Shown here in pieces: positions 1 through 5,539 of a stretch of DNA of 13,096 nt (its first letter is position 1; each line of letters starts with the position of its first letter). The DNA comes from JAAZHK01 sp964536075 (GTDB lineage: Bacteria; Bacillota_I; Bacilli_A; RF39; UBA660). The notes under the pieces are model-generated. The model saw only the letters and a list, made by a program, of their open reading frames with translations. It searched no databases and had not been told where the DNA came from. The position numbers were made by a program, and so were the translations under genes. Location of the stretch: positions 1 to 13,096 of the forward strand of contig CAZHWO010000023.1 of assembly GCA_964536075.1 (NCBI GenBank), read 5' to 3'.

Positions 1-125
1 GTGGCTTTTTTATCAAAATTTTCACGTGATACTGCTGAATATTTAATTGCTTTAACATTTCCTGGTCCATTAACTCTAGTTTCAGAAAAATTTAAAACAG
101 TAACACCGTTTATTGTGTCTGACAT
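1..125 (-). CDS. Unrecognised protein, N-terminal fragment cut by the window edge
   Basis: An ATG preceded by a strong Shine-Dalgarno (AAAGGAGGGG, 6 bases upstream) opens a frame that runs off the left end after 41 codons. The visible protein begins MSDTINGVTVLNFSETRV and continues with a short Gly/Pro/Lys-rich stretch. There is no signal peptide or membrane segment in this part, and I do not recognise the family. Its ribosome binding site starts right after the stop codon of the DUF1292 gene, so the two are almost certainly co-transcribed and probably translationally coupled. No function is proposed. Confidence 0.7.
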   Translation of the reverse strand, partial: MSDTINGVTVLNFSETRVNGPGNVKAIKYSAVSRENFDKKA

Positions 126-138
126 AATGTCCCCTCCT

Positions 139-411
139 TTACGCCTCTTCTGGTTTTGAAAGTTCTCTTAATAAATTCTTAATTCTTGTCCACTCTTCAT
201 CCGTAGCAATACTACCTAATACTGGTTTACCATCGACTCTCTCAACACTTGCTACATAAATAGTTACATTACCCGCTTCGTCTACCTCATTCTTCGTATA
301 TATAATATATTCTTTCTTCGTATCCTCAAATTCAAAAGATAATAATACTTCCACTTCATCAATAGATCCATCCTCTAAAACAATTGAAAGCATTTTTTTA
401 TCATTATCCAT
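139..411 (-). CDS. DUF1292 (YrzB-like) small acidic protein
   Basis: A 90-residue acidic soluble protein. The pattern of short beta strands around residues 8-60 (LSIVLEDGS, VEVLLSFEFEDTKKEYIIYT, NVTIYVASVE), followed by a Glu/Lys-rich helix (DEEWTRIKNLLREL), is typical of DUF1292/YrzB proteins of Bacillota, whose function is not established. In Bacillus, yrzB is found beside RNA and cell-wall housekeeping genes. The ATG has a good ribosome binding site (AAGGAGGG, about 8 bases upstream), and a promoter lies within the preceding 65 bases. It is the first gene of a unit continuing into the partial gene at the left edge. The family call is from recall of sequence pattern. Confidence 0.8.
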   Translation of the reverse strand: MDNDKKMLSIVLEDGSIDEVEVLLSFEFEDTKKEYIIYTKNEVDEAGNVTIYVASVERVDGKPVLGSIATDEEWTRIKNLLRELSKPEEA

Positions 412-447
412 TAATTGTTCCCTCCTTATTATTTTATATCTATTACC

Positions 448-475
448 ATTTTAACATATTTAAAGAAGATTTCAA
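448..475 (-). promoter_or_regulatory. SigA-type promoter for the DUF1292 unit
   Basis: On the minus strand, TTGAAA (470-475) and TAAAAT (448-453) are separated by 16 bases. A TGT sits just before the -10 (extended -10). It lies about 37 bases upstream of the DUF1292 start and downstream of the bacteriocin-locus terminator, so this unit is transcribed separately. Confidence 0.6.
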
Positions 476-513
476 CTATTTATTTACTTTTTTCGAACAT
501 TTTTAATGATTTT

Positions 514-551
514 AAAAATAAAATAGCTAGTTTCGTACTAACTATTTTATT
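514..551 (-). terminator. Rho-independent terminator ending the bacteriocin locus
   Basis: A 14-bp hairpin: arms 517-530 and 538-551 around a 7-base loop, followed on the minus strand by a short U-rich tract. One position is A/C-mismatched in plus-strand RNA but a G-U pair in minus-strand RNA, which fits minus-strand use. It begins two bases after the stop codon of the 52-aa peptide gene. Confidence 0.8.
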
Positions 552-552
552 C

Positions 553-711
553 TTAAACAAAAAATTCGTATAAAGCTCGGAGAAAAGTACCACCATATCG
601 TCCCAAGTTAAGGAAAAACTTTAGGTAAATATCTAACACCATACTTCCGAAAGGAACTAAACAAAGTAATAAAATAACTTTGATTATCTTATTTTCGCTT
701 AAAAGGCACAT
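553..711 (-). CDS. 52-aa membrane peptide, candidate bacteriocin immunity protein
   Basis: A 52-residue peptide starting MCLLSENKIIKVILLLCLVP. A single hydrophobic span covers roughly residues 9-34, followed by a basic and aromatic tail ending ALYEFFV. Net charge is slightly positive. The ATG lies 13 bases inside the end of the preceding bacteriocin gene and has only a weak Shine-Dalgarno (GGGA), so translational coupling is likely. Its stop sits two bases before the terminator, making it the last gene of the locus. Small membrane proteins in this position are commonly bacteriocin immunity proteins. Residues 31-45 match the upstream precursor without gaps at K31, G37, R38, G41, T42 and R45, with D/N and V/L at 35 and 36. 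It has no double-glycine leader. It could instead be a third active peptide. I do not recognise the family. Confidence 0.65.
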   Translation of the reverse strand: MCLLSENKIIKVILLLCLVPFGSMVLDIYLKFFLNLGRYGGTFLRALYEFFV

Positions 712-866
712 AATTTCCCATTACTGACTCTTCTAATAGCTGTCCCAAAACTGCGTCCGACATCCATTAAACTTTTTATTAAGGATGAAAAAGAATTAAT
801 TAGGGTTCCTGATATACTTAGTCCTCCTTCGATTAACAACATTTGTTCTTTATGTAATATCTGCAT
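699..866 (-). CDS. Class II bacteriocin precursor B, double-glycine leader (55 aa)
   Basis: The precursor has a 15-residue leader, MQILHKEQMLLIEGG, with the hydrophobic/acidic pattern and terminal GG cut by C39 transporter peptidases. The predicted mature peptide has 40 residues, starts LSISGTLINS and ends GKLCAF. It is cationic (K31, R38, R45, R46, K51 against D35), amphipathic and has one Cys (C53). It contains a GxxxG motif at 37-41, the helix-helix contact motif known from two-peptide bacteriocins. The start used is the ATG at 866, because AGGAGG lies 5 bases upstream and overlaps the stop of precursor A. An in-frame ATG at 884 lies upstream of that ribosome binding site and would spoil the leader. 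Export and leader removal are probably done by the C39 transporter encoded upstream. Resemblance to lactobin/cerein-type class IIb peptides is general only. Confidence 0.85.
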   Translation of the reverse strand: MQILHKEQMLLIEGGLSISGTLINSFSSLIKSLMDVGRSFGTAIRRVSNGKLCAF

Positions 867-874
867 ATTTCCTC

Positions 875-1012
875 CTAACGGCACTTAAGCGGGCGGACAA
901 AACCATCCACAATCCCGATGCCAAAAACGGCTAAAGCGGCTAAGCCGAGACAGGCCCAAAGGGATAAGCCCCCTTCAATTTTTTCTAATTCTTCTTTTTT
1001 TATTTCTTTCAT
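875..1012 (-). CDS. Class II bacteriocin precursor A, double-glycine leader (45 aa)
   Basis: A 45-codon gene with the ATG at 1012 and ribosome binding site AGAGGTGG. The leader MKEIKKEELEKIEGG is a textbook double-glycine leader. The mature peptide would be 30 residues, starting LSLWACLGLAALAVF and ending in a basic tail. The core is strongly hydrophobic. Two cysteines (C21, C44) could form a disulfide. A GxxxG motif lies at 33-37. Its leader length (15) and first mature residues (LS) match precursor B, supporting a two-peptide (class IIb) system. The TAG stop overlaps the AGGAGG of precursor B. It lies 49 bases after the transporter gene. The codons after the leader are much richer in G and C (GGC, GCC, CGC, CCG) than those of neighbouring genes, suggesting recent acquisition. 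It is short enough that routine gene calling may skip it. Confidence 0.85.
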   Translation of the reverse strand: MKEIKKEELEKIEGGLSLWACLGLAALAVFGIGIVDGFVRPLKCR

Positions 1013-1061
1013 ATTCCACCTCTTTCTTTTTTTCTTATTATAAAAATAATATTCTTGTCGT

Positions 1062-3134
1062 TTATCCCATACTTTCTACTTTAATTTTTTGATCAAACAA
1101 ATCACTATTATCAAAACGATGTGAGATATATATAATGGTTGCATTTTGGTAAAAGTTAAAAATATTTTTTAAAATTTGCCTTTCCCGCGGTATATCTATT
1201 TCACTTAAAGCCTCATCAATAATTACAATATTTTTCTTTTCTAAAAATAGCCGGGATAAGATAATTCGCTGCCTTTCACCCCCTGATAAATTATGACCAT
1301 TCTCTTCCAGTAACATATCATAACCCAAAAGATGATCTTTAATAATTTGATCAGCTAGCGATAATTTCATCGCCGCTAAAAATTGCTCATCGGTAACTTT
1401 TTTATCTAAAACAACATTATTATAAATAGAGTCCGTAAATAAAATTTCATTTTGGGATAAGTAATTAACATTATCTCTTAATTCTTTAATATTATAATCA
1501 TTAATATCTTGATTATTAATAAATAACATATCCCGGTCTAATTTAAAATATTGAAGCAGTAATTTTACAAGGGTACTCTTACCATTTCCTGATTTTCCAT
1601 ATAATATTACCTTTGATCCTTGTTTAATTGTTAGATTTAGATCTTTTAGGAGATTATCCTGACCATTATAACTATACGATAAATGTCGAACATCAATATT
1701 ACCTTTAAGCTCCTGCCTAGAATACTGATCATTGGCCATTAAAACTTCTTTCGGCATTATTAATAGTTCTTTAATTCGCTTGATAGCTACTTTTGTTAAC
1801 CGATAGGAAAGATTAAAGTCAATAACATTCTTGATAGGATTGAAAAAATAAACAAGTAAACTATTATAAGCAATTAAATCACCTAAAGTTAACTTATTAT
1901 TAACAACTAATAAACAACCAACCATCATAATAAATACTAAACCCCCATCACTAATAAGGTCTTTATTAAATCGCTGAATATTAAAAATGTTCATAAATTT
2001 ACGACTGTTATTAATGAATTGATTATAAAATCCTTGAAACTGTCTCTTAACAAAATTCTCTAGTTTTGATCCTTTTATGGTTTCATAGCCACTCAAAGTT
2101 TCCACTATATAACTATTTATCTTAGCACTATATTCATAATTTAAATCAATATATTTATCTAAAAAATAGTTATAAATAAGGACGATAATGATATATATGA
2201 TCATCATTGTAACAGCAATTAAAGTTAATAAAGAACTCATTAAATATAGAAAGATAAAAACCATAATAATAAGTAATAAATCGACAAATAAGGTAAGGAA
2301 AAGGTGGCTTATTAGTTCTTTTATATTACTTAAATCATTGATTCTCGATAAGACCTCACCAGTTGTCTTATTTTTATAATATAGATAAGGAAGTGAAATA
2401 AGATGATTATATATATGAGTAATTAAGGTCTGATCTAATTGATGATTGATATTATTTAGTAGTTTATTACGAAATAAATCCATAAATGATTTTAAAATTA
2501 TAACTAAACTAACTATTCCCATAATAATCCATAAACTATTTTTATTATTTCTTGATATAGTACTATCAATCATTAATTTCAGAGTAAGTGATGTAGCAAT
2601 ATTAAGTAATGTATATAAAATAGATAAAAGAAAAATCATAATAAAAGTCTTTTTCTTATCTCTTATAAAGGTTGATAATATAGTTAACAAAGGATCCTTC
2701 TTTTCCAGTATAGGGAGTTTTTTTCTTGGACGAAGAAGAAGATAGTATTGATTGGTAATTTTGGAAAAATCATTAAAATGATATTTTACTATTCCTCTAG
2801 CTGGATCAGCTACTGTTAACTGCTTTTTAACCTGATTAATGTCATGAATAACTACAAAATGTTGATAATTTTTATTTATCGTAACATGAGCAATACAAGG
2901 AAGTAAACGATTATCTAAATTATTAAAATCGCCTTCTACTCCTTTTGCATCAAAACCTACTTCTTTTGCTGCTTCCATTAAGTTATAAGCATTAACACCA
3001 CGTTTCGTCGTCTTACTTAATTCCAATAAATATTCTTTTGAAACGCTACCACCATATGTTTCAATAATTGTCATTAACGAACTAACGCCACAATCTTTTA
3101 AACCATCCTGTCTTACACATATATATTTTTTGAT
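1062..3134 (-). CDS. C39-peptidase ABC transporter (bacteriocin exporter/processor), apparent ATC start
   Basis: A peptidase-containing ABC transporter that cuts double-glycine leaders at the membrane and exports the mature peptides. With the proposed start it is 690 residues, close to the usual length. The C39 peptidase (about 1-130) has the catalytic motif QDGLKDCG (Cys15), His92 in YQHFVV and Asp110 in ADPARG. The membrane domain follows (about 160-440, six hydrophobic segments). The ATPase domain has Walker A GKSGNGKS (513-520), signature LSGGE (616-620), Walker B IVIIDE (636-641) and the H-loop ISHR. The first conventional in-frame start is an ATG at 3074, which would delete Cys15 and the whole catalytic loop. 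In-frame TGA stops lie just upstream of the ATC at 3134. That ATC is 9 bases after a perfect AGGAGG and gives (M)KKYICVRQDG, the normal N-terminus of the family. No separate accessory protein is encoded nearby. It is the first gene of the bacteriocin locus. Confidence 0.9.
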   Translation of the reverse strand: MKKYICVRQDGLKDCGVSSLMTIIETYGGSVSKEYLLELSKTTKRGVNAYNLMEAAKEVGFDAKGVEGDFNNLDNRLLPCIAHVTINKNYQHFVVIHDINQVKKQLTVADPARGIVKYHFNDFSKITNQYYLLLRPRKKLPILEKKDPLLTILSTFIRDKKKTFIMIFLLSILYTLLNIATSLTLKLMIDSTISRNNKNSLWIIMGIVSLVIILKSFMDLFRNKLLNNINHQLDQTLITHIYNHLISLPYLYYKNKTTGEVLSRINDLSNIKELISHLFLTLFVDLLLIIMVFIFLYLMSSLLTLIAVTMMIIYIIIVLIYNYFLDKYIDLNYEYSAKINSYIVETLSGYETIKGSKLENFVKRQFQGFYNQFINNSRKFMNIFNIQRFNKDLISDGGLVFIMMVGCLLVVNNKLTLGDLIAYNSLLVYFFNPIKNVIDFNLSYRLTKVAIKRIKELLIMPKEVLMANDQYSRQELKGNIDVRHLSYSYNGQDNLLKDLNLTIKQGSKVILYGKSGNGKSTLVKLLLQYFKLDRDMLFINNQDINDYNIKELRDNVNYLSQNEILFTDSIYNNVVLDKKVTDEQFLAAMKLSLADQIIKDHLLGYDMLLEENGHNLSGGERQRIILSRLFLEKKNIVIIDEALSEIDIPRERQILKNIFNFYQNATIIYISHRFDNSDLFDQKIKVESMG

Positions 3135-3140
3135 CTTTTT

Positions 3141-3149
3141 TCACCTCCT
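3141..3149 (-). promoter_or_regulatory. Strong Shine-Dalgarno fixing the transporter start
   Basis: AGGAGGTGA on the minus strand is a full match to the 16S anti-Shine-Dalgarno. The GTG inside it is part of the binding site, is out of frame with the transporter and leaves no spacer, so it is not the start. The codon at normal spacing and in the transporter frame is ATC (3132-3134). Confidence 0.8.
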
Positions 3150-3162
3150 CACTACTATTATT

Positions 3163-3197
3163 ACGAATAATTTATCGTTACCCCTAAATTTTTGCAA
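3163..3197 (-). promoter_or_regulatory. Candidate promoter with overlapping palindromic operator for the bacteriocin locus
   Basis: TTGCAA (3192-3197) and TAAATT (3169-3174) are 17 bases apart, each matching consensus at four of six positions, so this is a weak promoter. A 16-bp imperfect palindrome of form ACGAnnAATTnnTCGT (3163-3178) lies across the -10. This would suit a repressor or other regulator. The -35 overlaps the U-tract of the murE terminator. No regulator gene is seen nearby. Confidence 0.4.
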
Positions 3198-3232
3198 AAA
3201 AAAAGATTATTTTTTTTCTTTAAAATAATCTT
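3196..3232 (-). terminator. Rho-independent terminator of murE, overlapping its stop codon
   Basis: An 11-bp hairpin, arms 3203-3213 and 3222-3232 around an 8-base loop, followed on the minus strand by a run of nine T. The arms contain the last codons and the TAA of murE. It separates murE from the bacteriocin locus. Confidence 0.85.
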
Positions 3233-4619
3233 CGATTACATCATAGTCACAATATGGGATAAACTGATCTTCGATAGCCATGTAATTATCCCGACCTTTA
3301 CCGGCAATAAAAATGATATCATCAGCTTTTGCTAGAGATAAACCGCGATATATGGCTTCCTTTCGGTTAGTTACCACTTCATAATTTTGCTTTTTACTTT
3401 TACCAATCATTTCTTTAATAATCTCTTGCGGGTCTTCGTACCTTGGATCATCCATCGTAAAGATAACTATATCACTACCATTTAAAACGGCTTTTCCCAT
3501 CAATGGTCGTTTTTCCTTATCTCTTCCTCCCGCTGATCCAGTAATGGTAATAATTCGACCTTGTTTAACTTTCGTAAAATAGCTTAAAACCTTTCTAAGC
3601 GCATCGGGAGTATGAGCATAATCTAGAATAATTTTATATTTTTGGCCAAATTTTAAATCTTCTAACCGACCGATAATATAAATATCGCTAATCCGGTTGA
3701 TTATATCATTAATATCTAATCCCAACCTTACACATAAAATAATCGCCGCTAGTAAATTATAAACATTAAATTCCCCAACTAAAGGACTCGTAATATGGTA
3801 GCTTTCTCCATCTAATTTAAATTTTATCAGTGTTCCTTGATTATTATTTTGATAACTAATTAACTTTATATCCGCTTTGCTGGTTCCATAAGTATAAACC
3901 TGAGCCAGGCAAACTCTTTTTATTTGATGGTAGTACTGATCTTTTTTATTTAGAACTGAAAAACCGTCTGGTCTGGTTTTTTGAAATAGCATGCTTTTAC
4001 AAGCCACATAATTATCAATGGTTTTATGAATATTTAGATGATCTTGCGTAATATTCGTTATTAAACTAGCATTAAACCAAAGACTATCTATTCGTTTACG
4101 AAAAAAAGCTTCGCTAGAGGCTTCCATGACTATATATTCTACTTGTGCCTTTTTAGCCATATCCGCATACCGATAAAGATCTGCGATAGCTGGAGTGGTA
4201 TTCTTATTGTCTAAATGGGTATCTTTATAACTTACCCCATTCGTCCCAATATACATACAATGATCTTTCCCAATTAATGTTTGAATAATCGTGGCTACCG
4301 TGGTTTTACCATCCGTACCAGTTATCCCAATTAGTTTTAAATCTTTAAAAGGATCATCATAGAACTTAATCAATAAACTATTTAAAGCCTCATTAGGATT
4401 TTCCACTTTAACAGTAGGAATATCATAATCAACATCATGACCAACAACAATAGCCACTGCTCCTTTCGCAATGGCTTCTTCAATATATTCATGTCGATCC
4501 GCAGTTACTCCCATGATACAAACAAACAAATCACCTGGTTCAACATCTTTAGAATTAGTTTTTATTCCCGATATTAATACCTCACTATCGGACTCACATA
4601 AATCACTTAGTTTTTTCAA
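3207..4619 (-). CDS. murE: MurE, UDP-N-acetylmuramoyl-tripeptide synthetase
   Basis: Cytoplasmic Mur ligase adding the third amino acid to UDP-MurNAc-L-Ala-D-Glu in peptidoglycan synthesis. Positions below count from the ATG at 4625. The UDP-substrate domain is about 1-95. The ATP site is GITGTDGKTT (100-109), the TTP motif 143-145, the expected carbamylated Lys K210 in YVACKSMLF, and the C-terminal ligase domain starts near 330. The specificity loop reads DDPR (392-395), where DNPR marks diaminopimelate enzymes and DNPA-type motifs mark Lys enzymes. The usual GKGHE is GKGRD (442-446). The third residue (diaminopimelate, Lys or another) therefore cannot be settled here. I prefer the TTG at 4619: it gives MKKLSDL and stands 8 bases after AGGGG, whereas the ATG at 4625 is only 2 bases away. 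The gene overlaps the end of the surface-protein gene and is probably co-transcribed with it. Confidence 0.92.
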   Translation of the reverse strand: MKKLSDLCESDSEVLISGIKTNSKDVEPGDLFVCIMGVTADRHEYIEEAIAKGAVAIVVGHDVDYDIPTVKVENPNEALNSLLIKFYDDPFKDLKLIGITGTDGKTTVATIIQTLIGKDHCMYIGTNGVSYKDTHLDNKNTTPAIADLYRYADMAKKAQVEYIVMEASSEAFFRKRIDSLWFNASLITNITQDHLNIHKTIDNYVACKSMLFQKTRPDGFSVLNKKDQYYHQIKRVCLAQVYTYGTSKADIKLISYQNNNQGTLIKFKLDGESYHITSPLVGEFNVYNLLAAIILCVRLGLDINDIINRISDIYIIGRLEDLKFGQKYKIILDYAHTPDALRKVLSYFTKVKQGRIITITGSAGGRDKEKRPLMGKAVLNGSDIVIFTMDDPRYEDPQEIIKEMIGKSKKQNYEVVTNRKEAIYRGLSLAKADDIIFIAGKGRDNYMAIEDQFIPYCDYDVIEDYFKEKK

Positions 4620-5436
4620 TACCATTACCCCTATTAGTAATTAAATATGTCCCAGCGATCATTAATATGACCATTATTATCACATAACTATAAATATTTA
4701 ATCCTGTTTTAGGGTTAGTAGAAGTGTTAATAACGACATCAACGGTATATGTTTTAGTCGTTGAACCATTAGTTACTGTAAATTTTAAGGTACTGTTATT
4801 ATTGACGGTTACACTATTAGAAGTAACGGGATTGCCATCCTGTGTAACGGCTACTGTTGCAGTAGTACTTGTTGCTACATAAGTAAAATTAAGCGTTTTG
4901 GCTCCCGTAATATTTAAAGTATAATTTTCGGTTGTACTAACAAAATTTAAAGTATAACCAGTAAAAGTCAAACTACTTAAAGTTGCATCAGTTGTAGTCG
5001 GCGTTGGTTCTTCAACATTATAAGCTTTAGTAACCTCAGGAGCAGTAATACTACCATTACCTAAAATATTATTAATTTTAACAATGACATTTTTATCCGG
5101 ATCACTTATCGTAAAACGAAAGGTTCCAATCTCCTTTTGAATTGTAATATTATTTAAAAAATTTAATGAGAAACTACCATTACCAACACTATTAACACTA
5201 ATATCGGTAGGGTTAGTGTTCACAAAAGTATAATCACTAATATTGGTTAAATCTAAATCACCCGCTAGATTTTCCATCGTCTCTGTACCTGGAACAAATA
5301 CAATATCACAATCAAAGGATGTGGATGTAATAGTATCGGGACAATCTAAATTTATATTAAAAGCCCACGTTTTTAATGGCCATAGCAAAAATACCACCAA
5401 TATTGATAATTTAATAAACTTCTTTAATTTCACCAT
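4603..5436 (-). CDS. Secreted surface protein with cadherin-like domain and NPKTG sorting signal
   Basis: 277 residues. The signal peptide is residues 1-25 (basic start, hydrophobic core, TWA cleavage site). Residues 26-140 form a beta-rich domain with two cysteines (32, 43) and a cohesin-like pattern (LAGDLDL, GTFRFTI). A Pro/Thr linker (EEPTPTTTD) follows. Residues 150-236 (ATLSSLTFTGYTLNF to KTYTVDV) fit the cadherin-like beta-sandwich family found in bacterial surface proteins. The C-terminus has NPKTG (241-245), a hydrophobic span (about 250-266) and a charged tail, the layout of a sortase substrate with N in place of the usual L. No sortase is in this window. The ATG has AGGTGA 3-4 bases upstream, and an extended -10 promoter lies close by. 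Its last eight codons overlap murE, an unusual partner. The ligand is unknown. Confidence 0.8.
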   Translation of the reverse strand: MVKLKKFIKLSILVVFLLWPLKTWAFNINLDCPDTITSTSFDCDIVFVPGTETMENLAGDLDLTNISDYTFVNTNPTDISVNSVGNGSFSLNFLNNITIQKEIGTFRFTISDPDKNVIVKINNILGNGSITAPEVTKAYNVEEPTPTTTDATLSSLTFTGYTLNFVSTTENYTLNITGAKTLNFTYVATSTTATVAVTQDGNPVTSNSVTVNNNSTLKFTVTNGSTTKTYTVDVVINTSTNPKTGLNIYSYVIIMVILMIAGTYLITNRGNGIEKTK

Positions 5437-5458
5437 ATCTCACCTATCTTACTATATT

Positions 5459-5487
5459 AGTATACCATATATTTTTAAAAACAACAC
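5459..5487 (-). promoter_or_regulatory. Extended -10 promoter for surface protein and murE
   Basis: TATACT (5459-5464) is preceded by TGG, forming an extended -10. The -35 at 17-base spacing is weak (GTGTTG). Transcription would start about 15 bases before the surface-protein ATG, downstream of the ileS terminator. Confidence 0.55.
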
Positions 5488-5503
5488 CAATATTTCTCAC
5501 TTT

Positions 5504-5539
5504 TATTAAAAAAGATGTCTAATCTAAAATAGACATCTT
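5504..5539 (-). terminator. Rho-independent terminator of ileS, overlapping its stop codon
   Basis: A perfect 10-bp hairpin, arms 5512-5521 and 5530-5539 with an 8-base loop, followed on the minus strand by a T-run. The first arm encodes ileS residues near the C-terminus, and the TAG stop lies in the second arm. Confidence 0.9.

Noticed and set aside
867..884. Longer start of bacteriocin B (MPLGGN... from 884)
   Set aside because: It lies upstream of the AGGAGG that serves the ATG at 866 and inside the end of bacteriocin A. The shorter form gives a standard double-glycine leader.
1035..1052. A/T-only hairpin between transporter and bacteriocin A genes
   Set aside because: The stem is only A-T pairs and no T-run follows. 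It is too weak to call a terminator, though it could reduce read-through or mark processing.
2188..2745. Plus-strand reading frames of 63 and 99 codons inside the transporter
   Set aside because: They are antisense shadows of the transporter membrane domain, with no ribosome binding site or recognisable product.
3082..3120. Short frame MCKTGWFKRLWR starting at the ATG at 3120
   Set aside because: It is out of frame with the transporter, has no ribosome binding site at proper distance, and stops after 12 codons.
3142..3144. GTG as start of the C39 transporter, with a one-base frameshift in the following A6 run
   Set aside because: Deleting one A would put GTG in frame, but this GTG is part of the AGGAGGTGA ribosome binding site and leaves no spacer. 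ATC at normal spacing explains the sequence without an indel, though a base error cannot be excluded.
5243..5509. Plus-strand 88-codon reading frame
   Set aside because: It is antisense to the surface-protein signal peptide and its promoter, with low-complexity content.
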